A stretch of DNA of 64,000 bases from positions 1 to 64,000 of the forward strand of contig JAGFIZ010000137.1 in assembly GCA_024103135.1 (NCBI GenBank), in the 5' to 3' direction. Below, piece by piece: positions 18,000-27,214 of the stretch. The DNA is from Bradyrhizobiaceae bacterium (GTDB taxonomy: Bacteria > Bacteroidota > Ignavibacteria > Kapaibacteriales > Kapaibacteriaceae). The translations under genes were made by a program, and so were the position numbers. The notes below the pieces were generated by a model. The model ran no database searches and had not been told where the DNA came from. It was given only the letters and a program-made list of their open reading frames with translations. Every line of letters starts with the position of its first letter. The stretch's first letter is position 1.

Positions 18000-18203
18000 C
18001 TACTCTTCGTGGCTTTGTGATGCCACGTTTAACTGTGCAATGTACGCCAAGATGTACTCTTTCATGGCCTCTTCCACCTCTTCATGCTCACGACCTTTGA
18101 TCATGTGTGTAAGCTGTGGACAGTATGATGCGTAGTCATTCTGGTCTCTCCGGCGAATGAGGATCTCGTAGTCTTCAGGATTCGTACTCTGAATTTTCTG
18201 CAT
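18000..18203 (-). CDS. Small HicB-like protein
   Basis: A 67-residue protein. YEILIRRRDQNDYASYCPQL followed by a helix EEVEEAMKEYILAYIAQL resembles the beta-beta-alpha core of HicB-type domains, which in antitoxins hold a degraded RNase H fold. There is no HicA toxin next to it and no DNA-binding helix-turn-helix, so a toxin-antitoxin role is not supported. It lies 11 nt after the large TPR gene and 26 nt before the CPBP gene on the same strand, probably in one operon. The fold is inferred from the pattern of hydrophobic and charged residues. Confidence 0.55.
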   Translation of the reverse strand: MQKIQSTNPEDYEILIRRRDQNDYASYCPQLTHMIKGREHEEVEEAMKEYILAYIAQLNVASQSHEE

Positions 18204-18214
18204 GGACAGTGTAG

Positions 18215-19834
18215 CTACTTGTGTTGATTGATTTTCTGTTGAAGGTGTAAGCGTTCAGGGTCTAGCTCAAGTGAACGTTGCCAGGCACTCACAGCATCGG
18301 GATACTCGCCAAGGCGTTCCAGGATATCACCAAGGTGTTCGTAGTGCGTTGCATTGCCTTCAAGCTGAATAGCTTGTTGTACATAGGTTCGAGCTTTCTC
18401 GTATTCTCCGCGTCTGAACAGGACCCAAGCATAGGTATCCAGGTAGGCAGCATTGGTTGGTTGCTGCTGAAGTGCACGCCAAGCCAATGTTTTTGCGGTG
18501 TCGAGCGACGCGTCCTTAACCGCCAGGGCATAGGCAAGGTTGTTGCAGGCCATGGGATTTCGTGGGTCGATCCTTAGTGCTTCGTAGTAAGCATTGGTAC
18601 TCACGCTGTCCATGCCTGCATTATCGGCTTGCATACCTAACTGCAGCCATACTTCGATCTGCATCGGATCGAGTGCTACAGATCCTTGGTAGTAGGTGAC
18701 GGCCTGCGAGTATTGCTTCAGTGCACCATAGGCATCACCGATTGCCGTAAGGAATCTTGGTTCCTTGGGGTACTTTGGGTGATACTTCAGGGTGAAGGCC
18801 AGCGACTTGTCAGCATGATTGTTCATGAGATAGATGTAGCTGATACGAAGCAATCCATCTACTGGCGAAGGTAACGGCAGGTTCTCTGTTGCTATGTCAA
18901 ATACCGATTCCGCGGTTGAAACATCAGAAATGCGAAGTGCTATGTCACCAGCTGCAACAAGAGGGAAGTATGAATGTGGGAACCTGGAAATCGTCTCCGT
19001 GATTACTGTGCGTACGTCCGTCTCGTACTCTACGAGTAGGACGCTATCTGCTGCCACTTCGGAGAGCATATGCAGCCACAGGTCTTCGCTGTCTGCAGCT
19101 GTTCTGCGGCTTACAGGATCTGATCCGGCTACGGCAATAGCATCAGGAATCCGGTCTAGCTTGACGTACGTCTCAATCAACTCGGCACGGATGCGACGAT
19201 TCGTTGGAGCCAGTTCGAGTGCGTGCTCTAGTGAAACAACCTGCTTGGCATCCTCGCGTAGGCGCTTGTAAAGGTTGGCAAGGCGAATGTACGTTTCTGT
19301 ATCTGGAGTCTTCTCTACATAGCGTTCGTAGAGCTCGGCGGCACGCTTGGCATTCCGTGGCTCGTACAGCCGAGCGAGGGTGTATACCTGTCTCTGTGTA
19401 GGATTCAACTCAAGGACGTGTTCAAAGGCATTGACTCCTTCGTCATACTTTCCTGACGAAATCAACACTTCGCTGAGTAGTTCCCATCCGTCACGGTAGC
19501 TGCCGTCGATGTCGATGGCCTTCCTGACGGTTTCCTCGGCTCGATCGAGTTTGCCAAGCTCCATGTATGAGCGAGCCATAGCCGTAAGCGTAACTGGCGA
19601 GACAACGTATCGTAGTGACTCCTGGAATTCAAGAATCGCTTCGGCATGCCGACCCCCTTGTAGCTGCAAGGCCGTCCCCTCCATGAAGGCCTCCTTAGCC
19701 TTGCGCTTAGCAGCGGCATCCGACGATGGTTGTTGAGCCTGCATTGCTCCACAACCAATCAACACGAGAGTTAGACCACACGCTAGTCGAAATGCATTCA
19801 TCAGGAGTGCAGACGAACGACCTGGGTTATTCAT
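18215..19834 (-). CDS. Exported tetratricopeptide-repeat protein (possible lipoprotein)
   Basis: A 539-residue protein composed mostly of TPR units, for example ARSYMELGKLDRAEETVRKA, LARLYEPRNAKRAAELYERY, LAYALAVKDASLDTAKTLAW and LGDILERLGEYPDAVSAW. An internal ATG at 19801 would give MNAFRLACGLTLVLIGCGAM, where LIGC resembles a lipobox; the annotated ATG adds 11 residues in front. TPR lipoproteins often act as scaffolds for envelope assembly complexes, but no partner is shown by the neighbours. The rpmB terminator ends 13 nt before its start, so it has its own promoter. Confidence 0.72.
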   Translation of the reverse strand: MNNPGRSSALLMNAFRLACGLTLVLIGCGAMQAQQPSSDAAAKRKAKEAFMEGTALQLQGGRHAEAILEFQESLRYVVSPVTLTAMARSYMELGKLDRAEETVRKAIDIDGSYRDGWELLSEVLISSGKYDEGVNAFEHVLELNPTQRQVYTLARLYEPRNAKRAAELYERYVEKTPDTETYIRLANLYKRLREDAKQVVSLEHALELAPTNRRIRAELIETYVKLDRIPDAIAVAGSDPVSRRTAADSEDLWLHMLSEVAADSVLLVEYETDVRTVITETISRFPHSYFPLVAAGDIALRISDVSTAESVFDIATENLPLPSPVDGLLRISYIYLMNNHADKSLAFTLKYHPKYPKEPRFLTAIGDAYGALKQYSQAVTYYQGSVALDPMQIEVWLQLGMQADNAGMDSVSTNAYYEALRIDPRNPMACNNLAYALAVKDASLDTAKTLAWRALQQQPTNAAYLDTYAWVLFRRGEYEKARTYVQQAIQLEGNATHYEHLGDILERLGEYPDAVSAWQRSLELDPERLHLQQKINQHK

Positions 19835-19847
19835 GAGTGAGCAACAT

Positions 19848-19873
19848 AAAAAAAGGCCGCCATTGGCGGCCTT
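19848..19873 (-). terminator. Rho-independent terminator after rpmB
   Basis: On the minus strand AAGGCCGCC-AAT-GGCGGCCTT forms a 9-bp G/C-rich stem with a 3-nt loop followed by a run of seven T. It begins 18 nt after the rpmB stop and is the clearest intrinsic terminator in the window. Confidence 0.92.
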
Positions 19874-19891
19874 AATGCGATGTTGACAGCG

Positions 19892-20113
19892 TTACTTCTG
19901 AAGGCGCTTCTTCATGGCTGTATAGCCAACCTTGTCAAGCGTCTTGAGTGCGCTGGCGGTGGCCGTAACGGTCACCCAACGTCCTTCTTCTGGCACCCAG
20001 ATACGCTTCTTTTGAAGGTTGGGCAGAAACCGACGACGCGTCCTGTTATTGGCATGCGAAACATTGTTGCCAGTAAGGACACCAACGCCAGTTAGTTCAC
20101 AACGACGGGCCAT
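19892..20113 (-). CDS. rpmB: 50S ribosomal protein L28
   Basis: A 73-residue basic protein matching bL28: it starts MARRCELTG and contains VSHANNRTRRRFLPNLQ and the RVWV-like RIWVPEEG strand, ending with a lysine/arginine-rich helix. It is transcribed alone between a divergent uvrA and a strong terminator; rpmG is not adjacent. GGAG and TACAAT lie within 20 nt of the start. Confidence 0.96.
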   Translation of the reverse strand: MARRCELTGVGVLTGNNVSHANNRTRRRFLPNLQKKRIWVPEEGRWVTVTATASALKTLDKVGYTAMKKRLQK

Positions 20114-20213
20114 GTGATTGTACCACTCCAGGGTTTGATTGAAACAGAAACTACAAACTTACGGTTCGAGGCCACGTCAAGCAAGCCCCGTGCCAGAAAA
20201 ACACCCAGAAATC

Positions 20214-20248
20214 ATCACCATTACGTGTAACGGTGATTGGTAATTTTA
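20214..20248. promoter_or_regulatory. 24-bp near-perfect palindrome and -7-like element between rpmB and uvrA
   Basis: ATCACCATTAC (20214-20224) and GTAACGGTGAT (20227-20237) are 11-bp arms with one mismatch around a 2-nt centre, typical of a dimeric regulator site. TAATTTTA (20241-20248), one base off TAnnTTTG, follows 3 nt later in the uvrA direction. The remaining part of the 175-nt gap shows no gene. The regulator is unknown; it does not match the GTAC box at recA. Confidence 0.5.
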
Positions 20249-20288
20249 TGGTTCTGTCCGTTCTCAACTCTTCTTTGTACTGCCTTGT

Positions 20289-23123
20289 ATGCCGATGAAT
20301 TCTAGTGGGCCAAAACAGCGTTCGACGCAGATCGAAGTTCGTGGTGCCCGCGTCCACAACCTGAAGAACGTTTCTGTCGACATCCCTCACAGAAAGCTGA
20401 CGGTGATTACGGGGCTAAGTGGCTCTGGGAAATCATCGCTGGCCTTTAGCACGTTGTATGCCGAGGGACAACGCAGATTCGTGGAGAGCCTCAGTGCATA
20501 CGCTCGTCAGTTTCTTGACCGCATGGGTAAGCCCGATGTTGATGCTATCCATGGACTACCACCAGCGGTGGCAATCGAACAACAGGGGTATGCCCGGAAT
20601 CCGCGGTCTACCGTTGGGACAACTACCGAGATCTATGACTACCTGCGCCTGCTGTATGGTCGCATAGGGGTGGTGATCGACAAGGACAGTGGAGAAATTG
20701 TCCGCAAGGACACGCCAGAAAGCGTCACCGAAGCAATCATCCAGGAACCTGAAGGGTCGCGCCTGTACATCCTGGCTCAGCTTCCGCCAAATCATGCAAG
20801 CATCGAAGAACTGCGTGATGGGTTGTTGGCAGGGGGCTATACCAGGCTAGTATTTGCCGACGGCGTGAAGATTGTTGACGTGGCCGATCTGACGGAACTT
20901 CCGGATGCCGATGTGCAGGTGTACGTGGTTGTCGATCGCTTGGTCATCGAACACTCGGCAGAGCTGCGAACCAGGTTAATGGATTCACTGGAAACGGCGT
21001 TTGAGCTCGGTGAGGGACGTGTGTTGATTCGGTATGTGATGACCGATGGATCGACGTTGGACAAGGCGTACTCCTCAAGATTTGAAAGCAATACAACGCA
21101 GACGCAATACATCGAACCAGAGCCGCGGTTGTTTTCATTCAACAATCCGTTCGGGGCATGTCCGGTGTGCCAGGGCTTTGGTCGGAGTGTTGGTATCGAC
21201 GAGAACCTAGTGTTCCCCGATACGTCGTTGAGCATCAAGCGCGGAGCTATTCATCCGTTCAGAGGTGATTCGTTTGGCTCGCACCTGCGAGCACTATTGC
21301 GTGAAGCACCGGCGGCGAAGATTCCGGTCGACAAGCCACTGTACACGCTAAGTCCGCAAGAACTGCACCTGGTGATGGAAGGTGTAGGCCAGTACATCGG
21401 TGTGAATGGTTTCTTCAAGATGCTTGAGGAGAAGTCGTACAAGACACACTACCGCGTGATGCTGAGTCGGTATCGCGGCTACACACGATGTAAGGCCTGT
21501 GGCGGTTCAAGGCTGCGGACGGCGGCCAGACAGGTGTTTGTTGGCGGTATGAACATCCCGGATGTAGTTCAACTTTCGTTGAGTGACGCAAGGGATCATT
21601 TTCAGAATCTCAAGCTGTCTGACCATGCGTTGCAGATCGTCGGACCAGTCCTTGACGAGCTACGGCGAAGATTGGGATTGCTCTGTGACATTGGTCTAGA
21701 GTACCTGACGCTGGACAGACTCACGCATACGCTCAGCGGTGGCGAGAGTCAGCGTATCAACCTTGCAACGAGCTTGGGTTCTGCCCTTGTGGGTACGCTA
21801 TACGTCCTCGACGAGCCCAGCATCGGTCTGCACCCACGCGATACGGGTCGGCTGTTATCAATCCTGTCCCGTCTGCGTAATCTTGGTAACACCGTGGTTG
21901 TGGTTGAGCATGATCCAGAGGTAGTTCAAGCTGCGGACAATGTCATCGACATTGGACCAGGAGCGGGTGAGCACGGTGGACAAGTGGTGTTCCAAGGTAC
22001 AGTTCAGGAGATGCTAGCTGACCCCACAACCCTCACGGCACAGTACCTCGCCGGGGTACGTACGGTGCGTGCAGACAAACCCGTGAGGAAGGGCAATGGC
22101 AAGATGATCACAGTGCGCAAGCCCTTGCACCACAACCTTAAGGGCGGTGACATCTCGATTCCCGTGGGCAAGCTTACCGTTGTAACGGGTGTAAGTGGCT
22201 CCGGCAAGAGTTCGTTTGTGCATGACGTGTTATTTGGTGGACTTCGACGCGTGTTTGGTGGAGCTGTAGGGGAAGCAGGACACTGTGAGAGCATCGAGGG
22301 TCTGGCAGCAATCAGTGGCGTCGAGATGATCGACCAAAGTCCTATCGGCAGAAGTTCAAGGAGCACTCCAGTTACCTATACCAAGGCATTCGATGCTATC
22401 CGCGACGTGTTTGCCTCTACACAGGCAGCAAAACAAATGGGGTGGAAGGCAGGTCACTTCTCCTTTAACGTTTCTGGTGGACGCTGTGATGTATGCGAAG
22501 GAGAGGGAAGTGTTACGGTAGAAATGCAATTTTTGCCCGACATTACGCTGCCGTGTGAGGCATGTAACGGCACACGTTACAAGCGTGAGGTGTCAAGAGT
22601 GCTCTACAACAACAAGTCCATCATCGATGTGTTGGAGATGACGGTGACTGAAGCGCTCGAGCATTTTGCCGACGTGCCCAAGGTGTTCAACAAACTGAGC
22701 ATACTGAAGAATGTCGGACTTGGCTACATTCGTCTTGGTCAGCCCTCATCGCAACTCAGTGGCGGTGAAGCTCAGAGAGTAAAACTTGCTACCTATCTCG
22801 ATACTCAATCAGACGGAAACACCCTCTTCATTTTCGACGAGCCAACAACTGGATTGCATGTTCATGATGTGTCAGTCTTGTTGCAAGCGCTGGACAGTCT
22901 TGTTGATGCAGGTAACACCGTGGTGATCGTAGAACACAACCTACACGTCATTGCTGCTGCCGACTATGTCGTAGACCTAGGTCCTGAAGGCGGAAAGGGT
23001 GGAGGCCACCTGGTTGTAAGCGGCACGCCGAAGCAAGTAGCAAAATGTGCCACTTCGTATACAGGGAAGGCACTCAAGGCATTCTATGCGGGATCTCTCA
23101 CGCACTCGTCCGTGAGTGTATGA
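20289..23123 (+). CDS. uvrA: Excinuclease ABC subunit A
   Basis: A 944-residue DNA damage sensor of nucleotide excision repair. It has two ABC ATPase halves: Walker A GLSGSGKSS near residue 43 and GVSGSGKSS near 636, ABC signatures LSGGESQR near 483 and LSGGEAQR near 824, and Walker B DEPSIGLHP and DEPTTGLH. The C-terminal zinc module is complete (CDVCEGEG ... CEACNGTRY); CPVCQGFG and CKACGG mark the first zinc region. A second in-frame ATG lies two codons in. The stop overlaps the next start as ATGA. The neighbouring palindrome may regulate it. Confidence 0.97.
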   Translation: MPMNSSGPKQRSTQIEVRGARVHNLKNVSVDIPHRKLTVITGLSGSGKSSLAFSTLYAEGQRRFVESLSAYARQFLDRMGKPDVDAIHGLPPAVAIEQQGYARNPRSTVGTTTEIYDYLRLLYGRIGVVIDKDSGEIVRKDTPESVTEAIIQEPEGSRLYILAQLPPNHASIEELRDGLLAGGYTRLVFADGVKIVDVADLTELPDADVQVYVVVDRLVIEHSAELRTRLMDSLETAFELGEGRVLIRYVMTDGSTLDKAYSSRFESNTTQTQYIEPEPRLFSFNNPFGACPVCQGFGRSVGIDENLVFPDTSLSIKRGAIHPFRGDSFGSHLRALLREAPAAKIPVDKPLYTLSPQELHLVMEGVGQYIGVNGFFKMLEEKSYKTHYRVMLSRYRGYTRCKACGGSRLRTAARQVFVGGMNIPDVVQLSLSDARDHFQNLKLSDHALQIVGPVLDELRRRLGLLCDIGLEYLTLDRLTHTLSGGESQRINLATSLGSALVGTLYVLDEPSIGLHPRDTGRLLSILSRLRNLGNTVVVVEHDPEVVQAADNVIDIGPGAGEHGGQVVFQGTVQEMLADPTTLTAQYLAGVRTVRADKPVRKGNGKMITVRKPLHHNLKGGDISIPVGKLTVVTGVSGSGKSSFVHDVLFGGLRRVFGGAVGEAGHCESIEGLAAISGVEMIDQSPIGRSSRSTPVTYTKAFDAIRDVFASTQAAKQMGWKAGHFSFNVSGGRCDVCEGEGSVTVEMQFLPDITLPCEACNGTRYKREVSRVLYNNKSIIDVLEMTVTEALEHFADVPKVFNKLSILKNVGLGYIRLGQPSSQLSGGEAQRVKLATYLDTQSDGNTLFIFDEPTTGLHVHDVSVLLQALDSLVDAGNTVVIVEHNLHVIAAADYVVDLGPEGGKGGGHLVVSGTPKQVAKCATSYTGKALKAFYAGSLTHSSVSV

Positions 23124-24112
23124 AGCGGACGCTCAGGATCGTTCTGGTAACGTTACTGGCACTTGGTGCAACATGGTACGTTCTACGCAACGTTGATGGT
23201 CGGCAATTGCTGACCGTACTTGAGTCAAGCAATGTCTGGCTGCTAGTCTTGGCAATTCCCGTAACCATTGCTTCACACGTTGTTCGTGCCGATAGGTGGC
23301 GAAGGCTGCTCTCACACATTCCCACACATATCCGGCTTGTTGATGCCTTCAATGCCGTAATGGTTGGCTATGCTGCAAGTATTGTGATACCACGGAGCGG
23401 CGAGTTGCTTAGACCAGCGATGCTCACTGCGCGGACATCTATTCCGATTGGCACCAGTATGAGCAGCATCGTCATCGAACGCATGCTGGATGTGCTGGCA
23501 CTCGTTGTAGGTATCGTCTTCGTCGTCCTATTAAGCGGACAACGAATCGCAAGCCAATTCCCTGAAATATCCTCGGCCGGCATCATCACCAGCATCGTTG
23601 TACCTGTTGTCCTGATTGTTGGTGTGACCCTCGTCCTAGCTCTATCACAAAGAGCGCAGAGACTGATAACACGAACAGTAGGAAGATGTTCACCAACAAT
23701 CGCCGTGAAGCTGCGTAGGATCATGCGTACCATGAGCGATGGAGTCGGCATTCTACAAAAGGCCCACGCTTGGCCAATGGTATTGGCGGAGACGGCAGTG
23801 ATGTGGTTGTTGTACACGGTACCACTATGGCTGGTCGTAGAAGCATTGCCACTTCAACTACCTTCGTTTACAGCGCTCGATGCCTTTACGCTGTTAATGG
23901 TCATCACCGTCGGAATCGCCGTAGCACCAACGCCGGGTGCGTTGGGTGTGTATCATGGCTTTGCTCAGACGGCACTCGTTAAGCTTCATGGCACAACAGC
24001 GGATGAAGGCCTGGGTTTTGCCCTCCTTGCATGGGTGATAAACTATGGTGTGCAACTCTTGTTAGGGGGCGGGTTGTTGGTTGCTTATCGACGCAAACAA
24101 ACGCCGACGTAA
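23120..24112 (+). CDS. Flippase-like membrane protein (LPG synthase TM region / UPF0104 family)
   Basis: A 330-residue protein with about eight membrane helices of the PF03706 type, seen in the segment FNAVMVGYAASIVIPRSGELLRPAML (residues about 74-99), where the R-x-GE motif is characteristic, and APTPGALGVYHGF near 277. The family includes the flippase part of MprF and uncharacterised glycolipid or polyprenyl-related transporters. The frame is open 25 codons upstream inside uvrA; the ATG at 23120 is chosen because it overlaps the uvrA stop by 4 nt. The true substrate is unknown. Confidence 0.8.
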   Translation: MKRTLRIVLVTLLALGATWYVLRNVDGRQLLTVLESSNVWLLVLAIPVTIASHVVRADRWRRLLSHIPTHIRLVDAFNAVMVGYAASIVIPRSGELLRPAMLTARTSIPIGTSMSSIVIERMLDVLALVVGIVFVVLLSGQRIASQFPEISSAGIITSIVVPVVLIVGVTLVLALSQRAQRLITRTVGRCSPTIAVKLRRIMRTMSDGVGILQKAHAWPMVLAETAVMWLLYTVPLWLVVEALPLQLPSFTALDAFTLLMVITVGIAVAPTPGALGVYHGFAQTALVKLHGTTADEGLGFALLAWVINYGVQLLLGGGLLVAYRRKQTPT

Positions 24113-24117
24113 TTTTG
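24110..24117 (+). promoter_or_regulatory. -7 element (TAATTTTG) 6 nt before the ferredoxin reductase gene
   Basis: TAATTTTG overlaps the stop codon of the upstream flippase gene (TAA, 24110-24112) and ends 6 nt before the ATG at 24124. It matches TAnnTTTG exactly and would yield an mRNA that starts at or next to the ATG. There is no Shine-Dalgarno sequence. Confidence 0.5.
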
Positions 24118-24123
24118 TTGTCT

Positions 24124-25134
24124 ATGTCAATCGCAACCGACGTTATCATCATTGGTGCTGGTCCTTGTGGACTCTTCTCAGTTTTCGAAGCTGGCTTGCT
24201 AAAATGGCATTGCCACCTCATTGATTATTTGCCTGTTCCAGGCGGTCAATGCGCAGAAATCTATCCCAAGAAGCCGATCTACGATATTCCTGGCTTCCCC
24301 TCGGTGTTGGCAGGGGAGTTAGTCGACAGACTTACAGCTCAGGGAGCCCCCTTCCATCCAACCTTTTCGTTGGGAGAGCGCGCCGAGACGTTGGAGAAGC
24401 TCCCGGATGGCACGTTCAAGGTTACAACCTCGCGTCAGACAGAAGTAACCGGACATACCGTGTTATTGGCAGGGGGCTTGGGTTGCTTTGAACCACGAAA
24501 ACCAACCATTGCCAACCTTGCTGATTATGAGGATCGGGGTGTCGAGTACATCATCCGTGATCCCGAGATCTATCGTAACAAACACGTTATCGTGGGTGGA
24601 GGCGGCGACTCTGCGTTGGATTGGACAATTGTTCTTGCTGACATCGCAGCATCGGTATGTCTAGTTCACCGTAGTGCACAGTTCAGGGCCGCACCAGATT
24701 CCGTGCGGAAGGCCGAGCAGCTTGCCGAAGCAGGTAAGATTACCATGCTGACGGATGCTAACGTAACGGGTTTGAATGGAAATGGTCGACTGGAGTCAGT
24801 CGAGATTACCAGAAACGATGGTAGCAAGACGACACGCTCTACCGATCACTATATCCCGCTCTTTGGGTTAAGTCCGAAACTAGGACCAATTGCATCGTGG
24901 GGACTAGGGATCGAAAAGAATGCTGTTCTTGTGGATCCAACGACCTACGAAACGGCGGTTGAAGGGGTCTATGCCGTTGGAGATATTGCAGAATACCCGA
25001 ATAAGTTAAAGCTTATTCTAAGCGGCTTCCACGAAGCAGCCATTGCCCTGAACGTACAATATCAGCGTTTACATCCGGAGAAGAAGCACGTGATAAAGTA
25101 CACCACGGTCACGGGGATTGCTGAGCTGCCTTGA
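24124..25134 (+). CDS. Ferredoxin--NADP(+) reductase, type 2 (thioredoxin-reductase-like)
   Basis: A 336-residue flavoprotein that passes electrons between NADPH and ferredoxin. The FAD Rossmann motif VIIIGAGPCGLFSVFEAGL is at residues 8-26, PVPGGQCAEIYP near 40, the NADP Rossmann motif HVIVGGGGDSALDW near 155-168, and the FAD-closing motif GVYAVGDIAEYP near 280. The redox-active CxxC of thioredoxin reductase is absent, as in Chlorobium tepidum and Bacillus YumC FNRs. The frame reaches back into the flippase gene, but the ATG at 24124 begins the FAD domain and sits 6 nt after a -7 element. Confidence 0.92.
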   Translation: MSIATDVIIIGAGPCGLFSVFEAGLLKWHCHLIDYLPVPGGQCAEIYPKKPIYDIPGFPSVLAGELVDRLTAQGAPFHPTFSLGERAETLEKLPDGTFKVTTSRQTEVTGHTVLLAGGLGCFEPRKPTIANLADYEDRGVEYIIRDPEIYRNKHVIVGGGGDSALDWTIVLADIAASVCLVHRSAQFRAAPDSVRKAEQLAEAGKITMLTDANVTGLNGNGRLESVEITRNDGSKTTRSTDHYIPLFGLSPKLGPIASWGLGIEKNAVLVDPTTYETAVEGVYAVGDIAEYPNKLKLILSGFHEAAIALNVQYQRLHPEKKHVIKYTTVTGIAELP

Positions 25135-25136
25135 GG

Positions 25137-25694
25137 TTAGGCTGGAACGTGCTGACGGCGCTTATCCAGCAAGGCAAGCACCATGAGCATGCCTGCTGAG
25201 AAGACCCACGTTGACACTACACCGTTGAGAAGGTAGTTGCCCGAATCGCGGTAGAAGGCCAAGCCTGCAATGTATGCCTGTGCAAGTCCTTCTGCAGTAT
25301 GAGGATACATGGTTCCGCTAAACCAAACGCCTGCGTTGGTTACCAGGAAGAACAGTATGCCAGCAATGGTACCACCAAACATTACGGTCTGCCATGGTTT
25401 GCTCGTGGCGAACAGACGCCCAATGGCAGTAATGGCAATCATGGAGCCATAAACCCATGGCGCCGTGCTATGGAACGTGTAGCTCCAGTCAAACACAACA
25501 CCAAGCAAGAGGTCGCTTACGAGCATAGCCGCCAGAGGGATTACATAGCCAATTTTCTTGGACCCAGCGTACACACCACCAACGAGAGCCATTGCGAGAA
25601 TCGGTGTGAAATTCGGCCAATGGGGCAGCAAACGCGTGAGTGCTGCAGCAAGGATAACTAAGCTGACTGCTAAGACTGAAGTTGAGCTACGCAT
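25137..25694 (-). CDS. Membrane protein, DUF6580-like
   Basis: A 185-residue protein with five or six hydrophobic segments. The segment LPHWPNFTPILAMALVGGVY near residue 25 and a following small-residue-rich helix resemble DUF6580, a family related in layout to ECF-transporter substrate-binding (S) components. The ATG at 25694 is preferred over the frame's first start eight codons upstream because AAAGGA lies 5 nt before it. It converges with the ferredoxin reductase with a 2-nt gap. No ATPase or EcfT gene is nearby, so a transport role is only suggested. Confidence 0.6.
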   Translation of the reverse strand: MRSSTSVLAVSLVILAAALTRLLPHWPNFTPILAMALVGGVYAGSKKIGYVIPLAAMLVSDLLLGVVFDWSYTFHSTAPWVYGSMIAITAIGRLFATSKPWQTVMFGGTIAGILFFLVTNAGVWFSGTMYPHTAEGLAQAYIAGLAFYRDSGNYLLNGVVSTWVFSAGMLMVLALLDKRRQHVPA

Positions 25695-25753
25695 GATAGT
25701 CCTTTCAATTGCCAACATTTACTGGTCAAGGTTCGAGTCATGGTCACGTTTTG

Positions 25754-25783
25754 AAAAGCCGTTAGAAACGCATGCTAACGGCT
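25754..25783 (-). terminator. Terminator after sucC
   Basis: On the minus strand AGCCGTTAG and CTAACGGCT form a 9-bp perfect stem around a 9-nt loop, followed by TTTTC. It lies 72 nt beyond the sucC stop. The T-run is short, so strength is uncertain. Confidence 0.6.
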
Positions 25784-25854
25784 AATTCAGAGTGACTGAA
25801 AGCAATGTAAAGAAGAGGGCAGATACGACAACCATCTACTTTACATAATGCTGA

Positions 25855-27105
25855 TTATGCTACAACCGGAACTGCTAGTGCTTCGGTAACCTTCTGTGCG
25901 GCATCCTGTAATGTGGCTGCTACCAAAAAGTTAAGTCCGCTATTAACAAGGATTTGTCTGGCTTCGTCTGCATTCGTACCATCAAGTCTGACGATAACTG
26001 GAACAGTTACATTCACTTGCTGTAGTGCTTGTAGAATGCCGTTTGCAACCCGATCGCAGCGAACAATACCGCCAAAGATGTTAATCAACACAGCTTCGAC
26101 ATTCTTGTCGCTCATCATAATGCGGAATGCATTGGCAATACGCTCTACGTTAGCTCCGCCGCCAACATCCAGGAAGTTTGCTGGCTTACCGCCGGCTAGC
26201 TGAATGATATCCATCGTGGCCATGGCAAGTCCGGCACCGTTAACCATACAGCCAACGTTACCATCCAGCTTGATGTAGTTCAGATTATACTTGCCAGCTT
26301 CGACCTCTAGTGGATCTTCTTCATCGACATCACGCAATGCAGCGATTTCTGGGTGACGGTACAGGGCATTGTCGTCGAAGTTAATCTTTGCATCCAGTGC
26401 AATGAAGTCGCCGTCAACCGTTGAAACTAAAGGATTTATCTCAAGCAAGCTACAGTCCATTTGCTCATAGGCATGGTAGAGCTTGGTAAGGAAACTGCTG
26501 AAACTCTTCATGGCATGACCGCTCAGGCCTAGACCAAATGCGAGACGTCTGACCTGGAATGCCTGTAGTCCGACAAGTGGATCTACCAGTTCTTTCAAGA
26601 TCTTATCTGGCGTTTCTTCAGCTACCTTTTCGATTTCAACGCCGCCTTCTGTCGAAAGCATGATCACGTTCTTGCCTGTCTGCCGATCCAGGAGGATTGA
26701 GCAGTAGTATTCGTGTCCGATGGCACAACCTTCTTCGATCAGAACGTGGTGAACGATCTTGCCTTCGGGACCAGTCTGGATGGTCACCAGCTTGTTACCG
26801 AGCAGACCATTGGCAACTTGGTAGACGCGATCGGCAAGATTGCCTTCGGTAATCACCGTTACGCCACGGAGTTGTTTGTCCTGGATCAGAATCGGTTCGT
26901 TTGTTTCGGGATTATGAACAGTACCCTTGCCACGGCCGCCAGCATGGATCTGAGCCTTGACTACGAGTACCTGTGTACCATTCATGACGAAGTCTGAAAA
27001 TGCAACGGCACCAGCGTCGGCGGCCGACGTAACGGCACGTCCGCGCAGCACTGGAACGCCATATTTGTTCAGAAGTTGTTTGCCTTGGTACTCGTGAATG
27101 TTCAT
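25855..27105 (-). CDS. sucC: Succinate--CoA ligase (ADP-forming), beta subunit
   Basis: A 416-residue ATP-grasp enzyme subunit of the TCA cycle, paired with SucD to make succinate and ATP from succinyl-CoA. The start MNIHEYQGKQLL, KAQIHAGGRGKG near residue 51, LLEINPLV near 221, NGAGLAMATMD near 290 and the CoA-ligase segment FLDVGGGAN near 311 are all canonical. It is about 28 residues longer than the E. coli protein. sucD is not adjacent. AGAGG lies 6 nt before the start and a TATTTTTG element 43 nt before it. The product feeds from kgd and exchanges with the methylmalonyl-CoA pathway (mutB) in this window. Confidence 0.96.
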   Translation of the reverse strand: MNIHEYQGKQLLNKYGVPVLRGRAVTSAADAGAVAFSDFVMNGTQVLVVKAQIHAGGRGKGTVHNPETNEPILIQDKQLRGVTVITEGNLADRVYQVANGLLGNKLVTIQTGPEGKIVHHVLIEEGCAIGHEYYCSILLDRQTGKNVIMLSTEGGVEIEKVAEETPDKILKELVDPLVGLQAFQVRRLAFGLGLSGHAMKSFSSFLTKLYHAYEQMDCSLLEINPLVSTVDGDFIALDAKINFDDNALYRHPEIAALRDVDEEDPLEVEAGKYNLNYIKLDGNVGCMVNGAGLAMATMDIIQLAGGKPANFLDVGGGANVERIANAFRIMMSDKNVEAVLINIFGGIVRCDRVANGILQALQQVNVTVPVIVRLDGTNADEARQILVNSGLNFLVAATLQDAAQKVTEALAVPVVA

Positions 27106-27147
27106 TGATGCCTCTAACGTGGGAATGACTTACTGTAAATTGAATCA

Positions 27148-27155
27148 CAAAAATA
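27148..27155 (-). promoter_or_regulatory. -7 element (TATTTTTG) of sucC, with TTTG upstream
   Basis: On the minus strand TATTTTTG matches TAnnTTTG and is preceded after 17 nt by TTTG, close to the FCB -33/-7 arrangement. The predicted leader of about 36 nt contains AGAGG before the sucC ATG, so this gene is not leaderless. Confidence 0.5.
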
Positions 27156-27214
27156 CGAATATGTAGGTTGGCCAAAGCCCCCTACCCTCTCTTCACCCCT
27201 TCTCAGTTGTCCCC

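Noticed and set aside
18000-18203. HicAB toxin-antitoxin pair
   Set aside because: Only a HicB-like fold is suggested; no HicA-sized partner or DNA-binding domain is present on either side.
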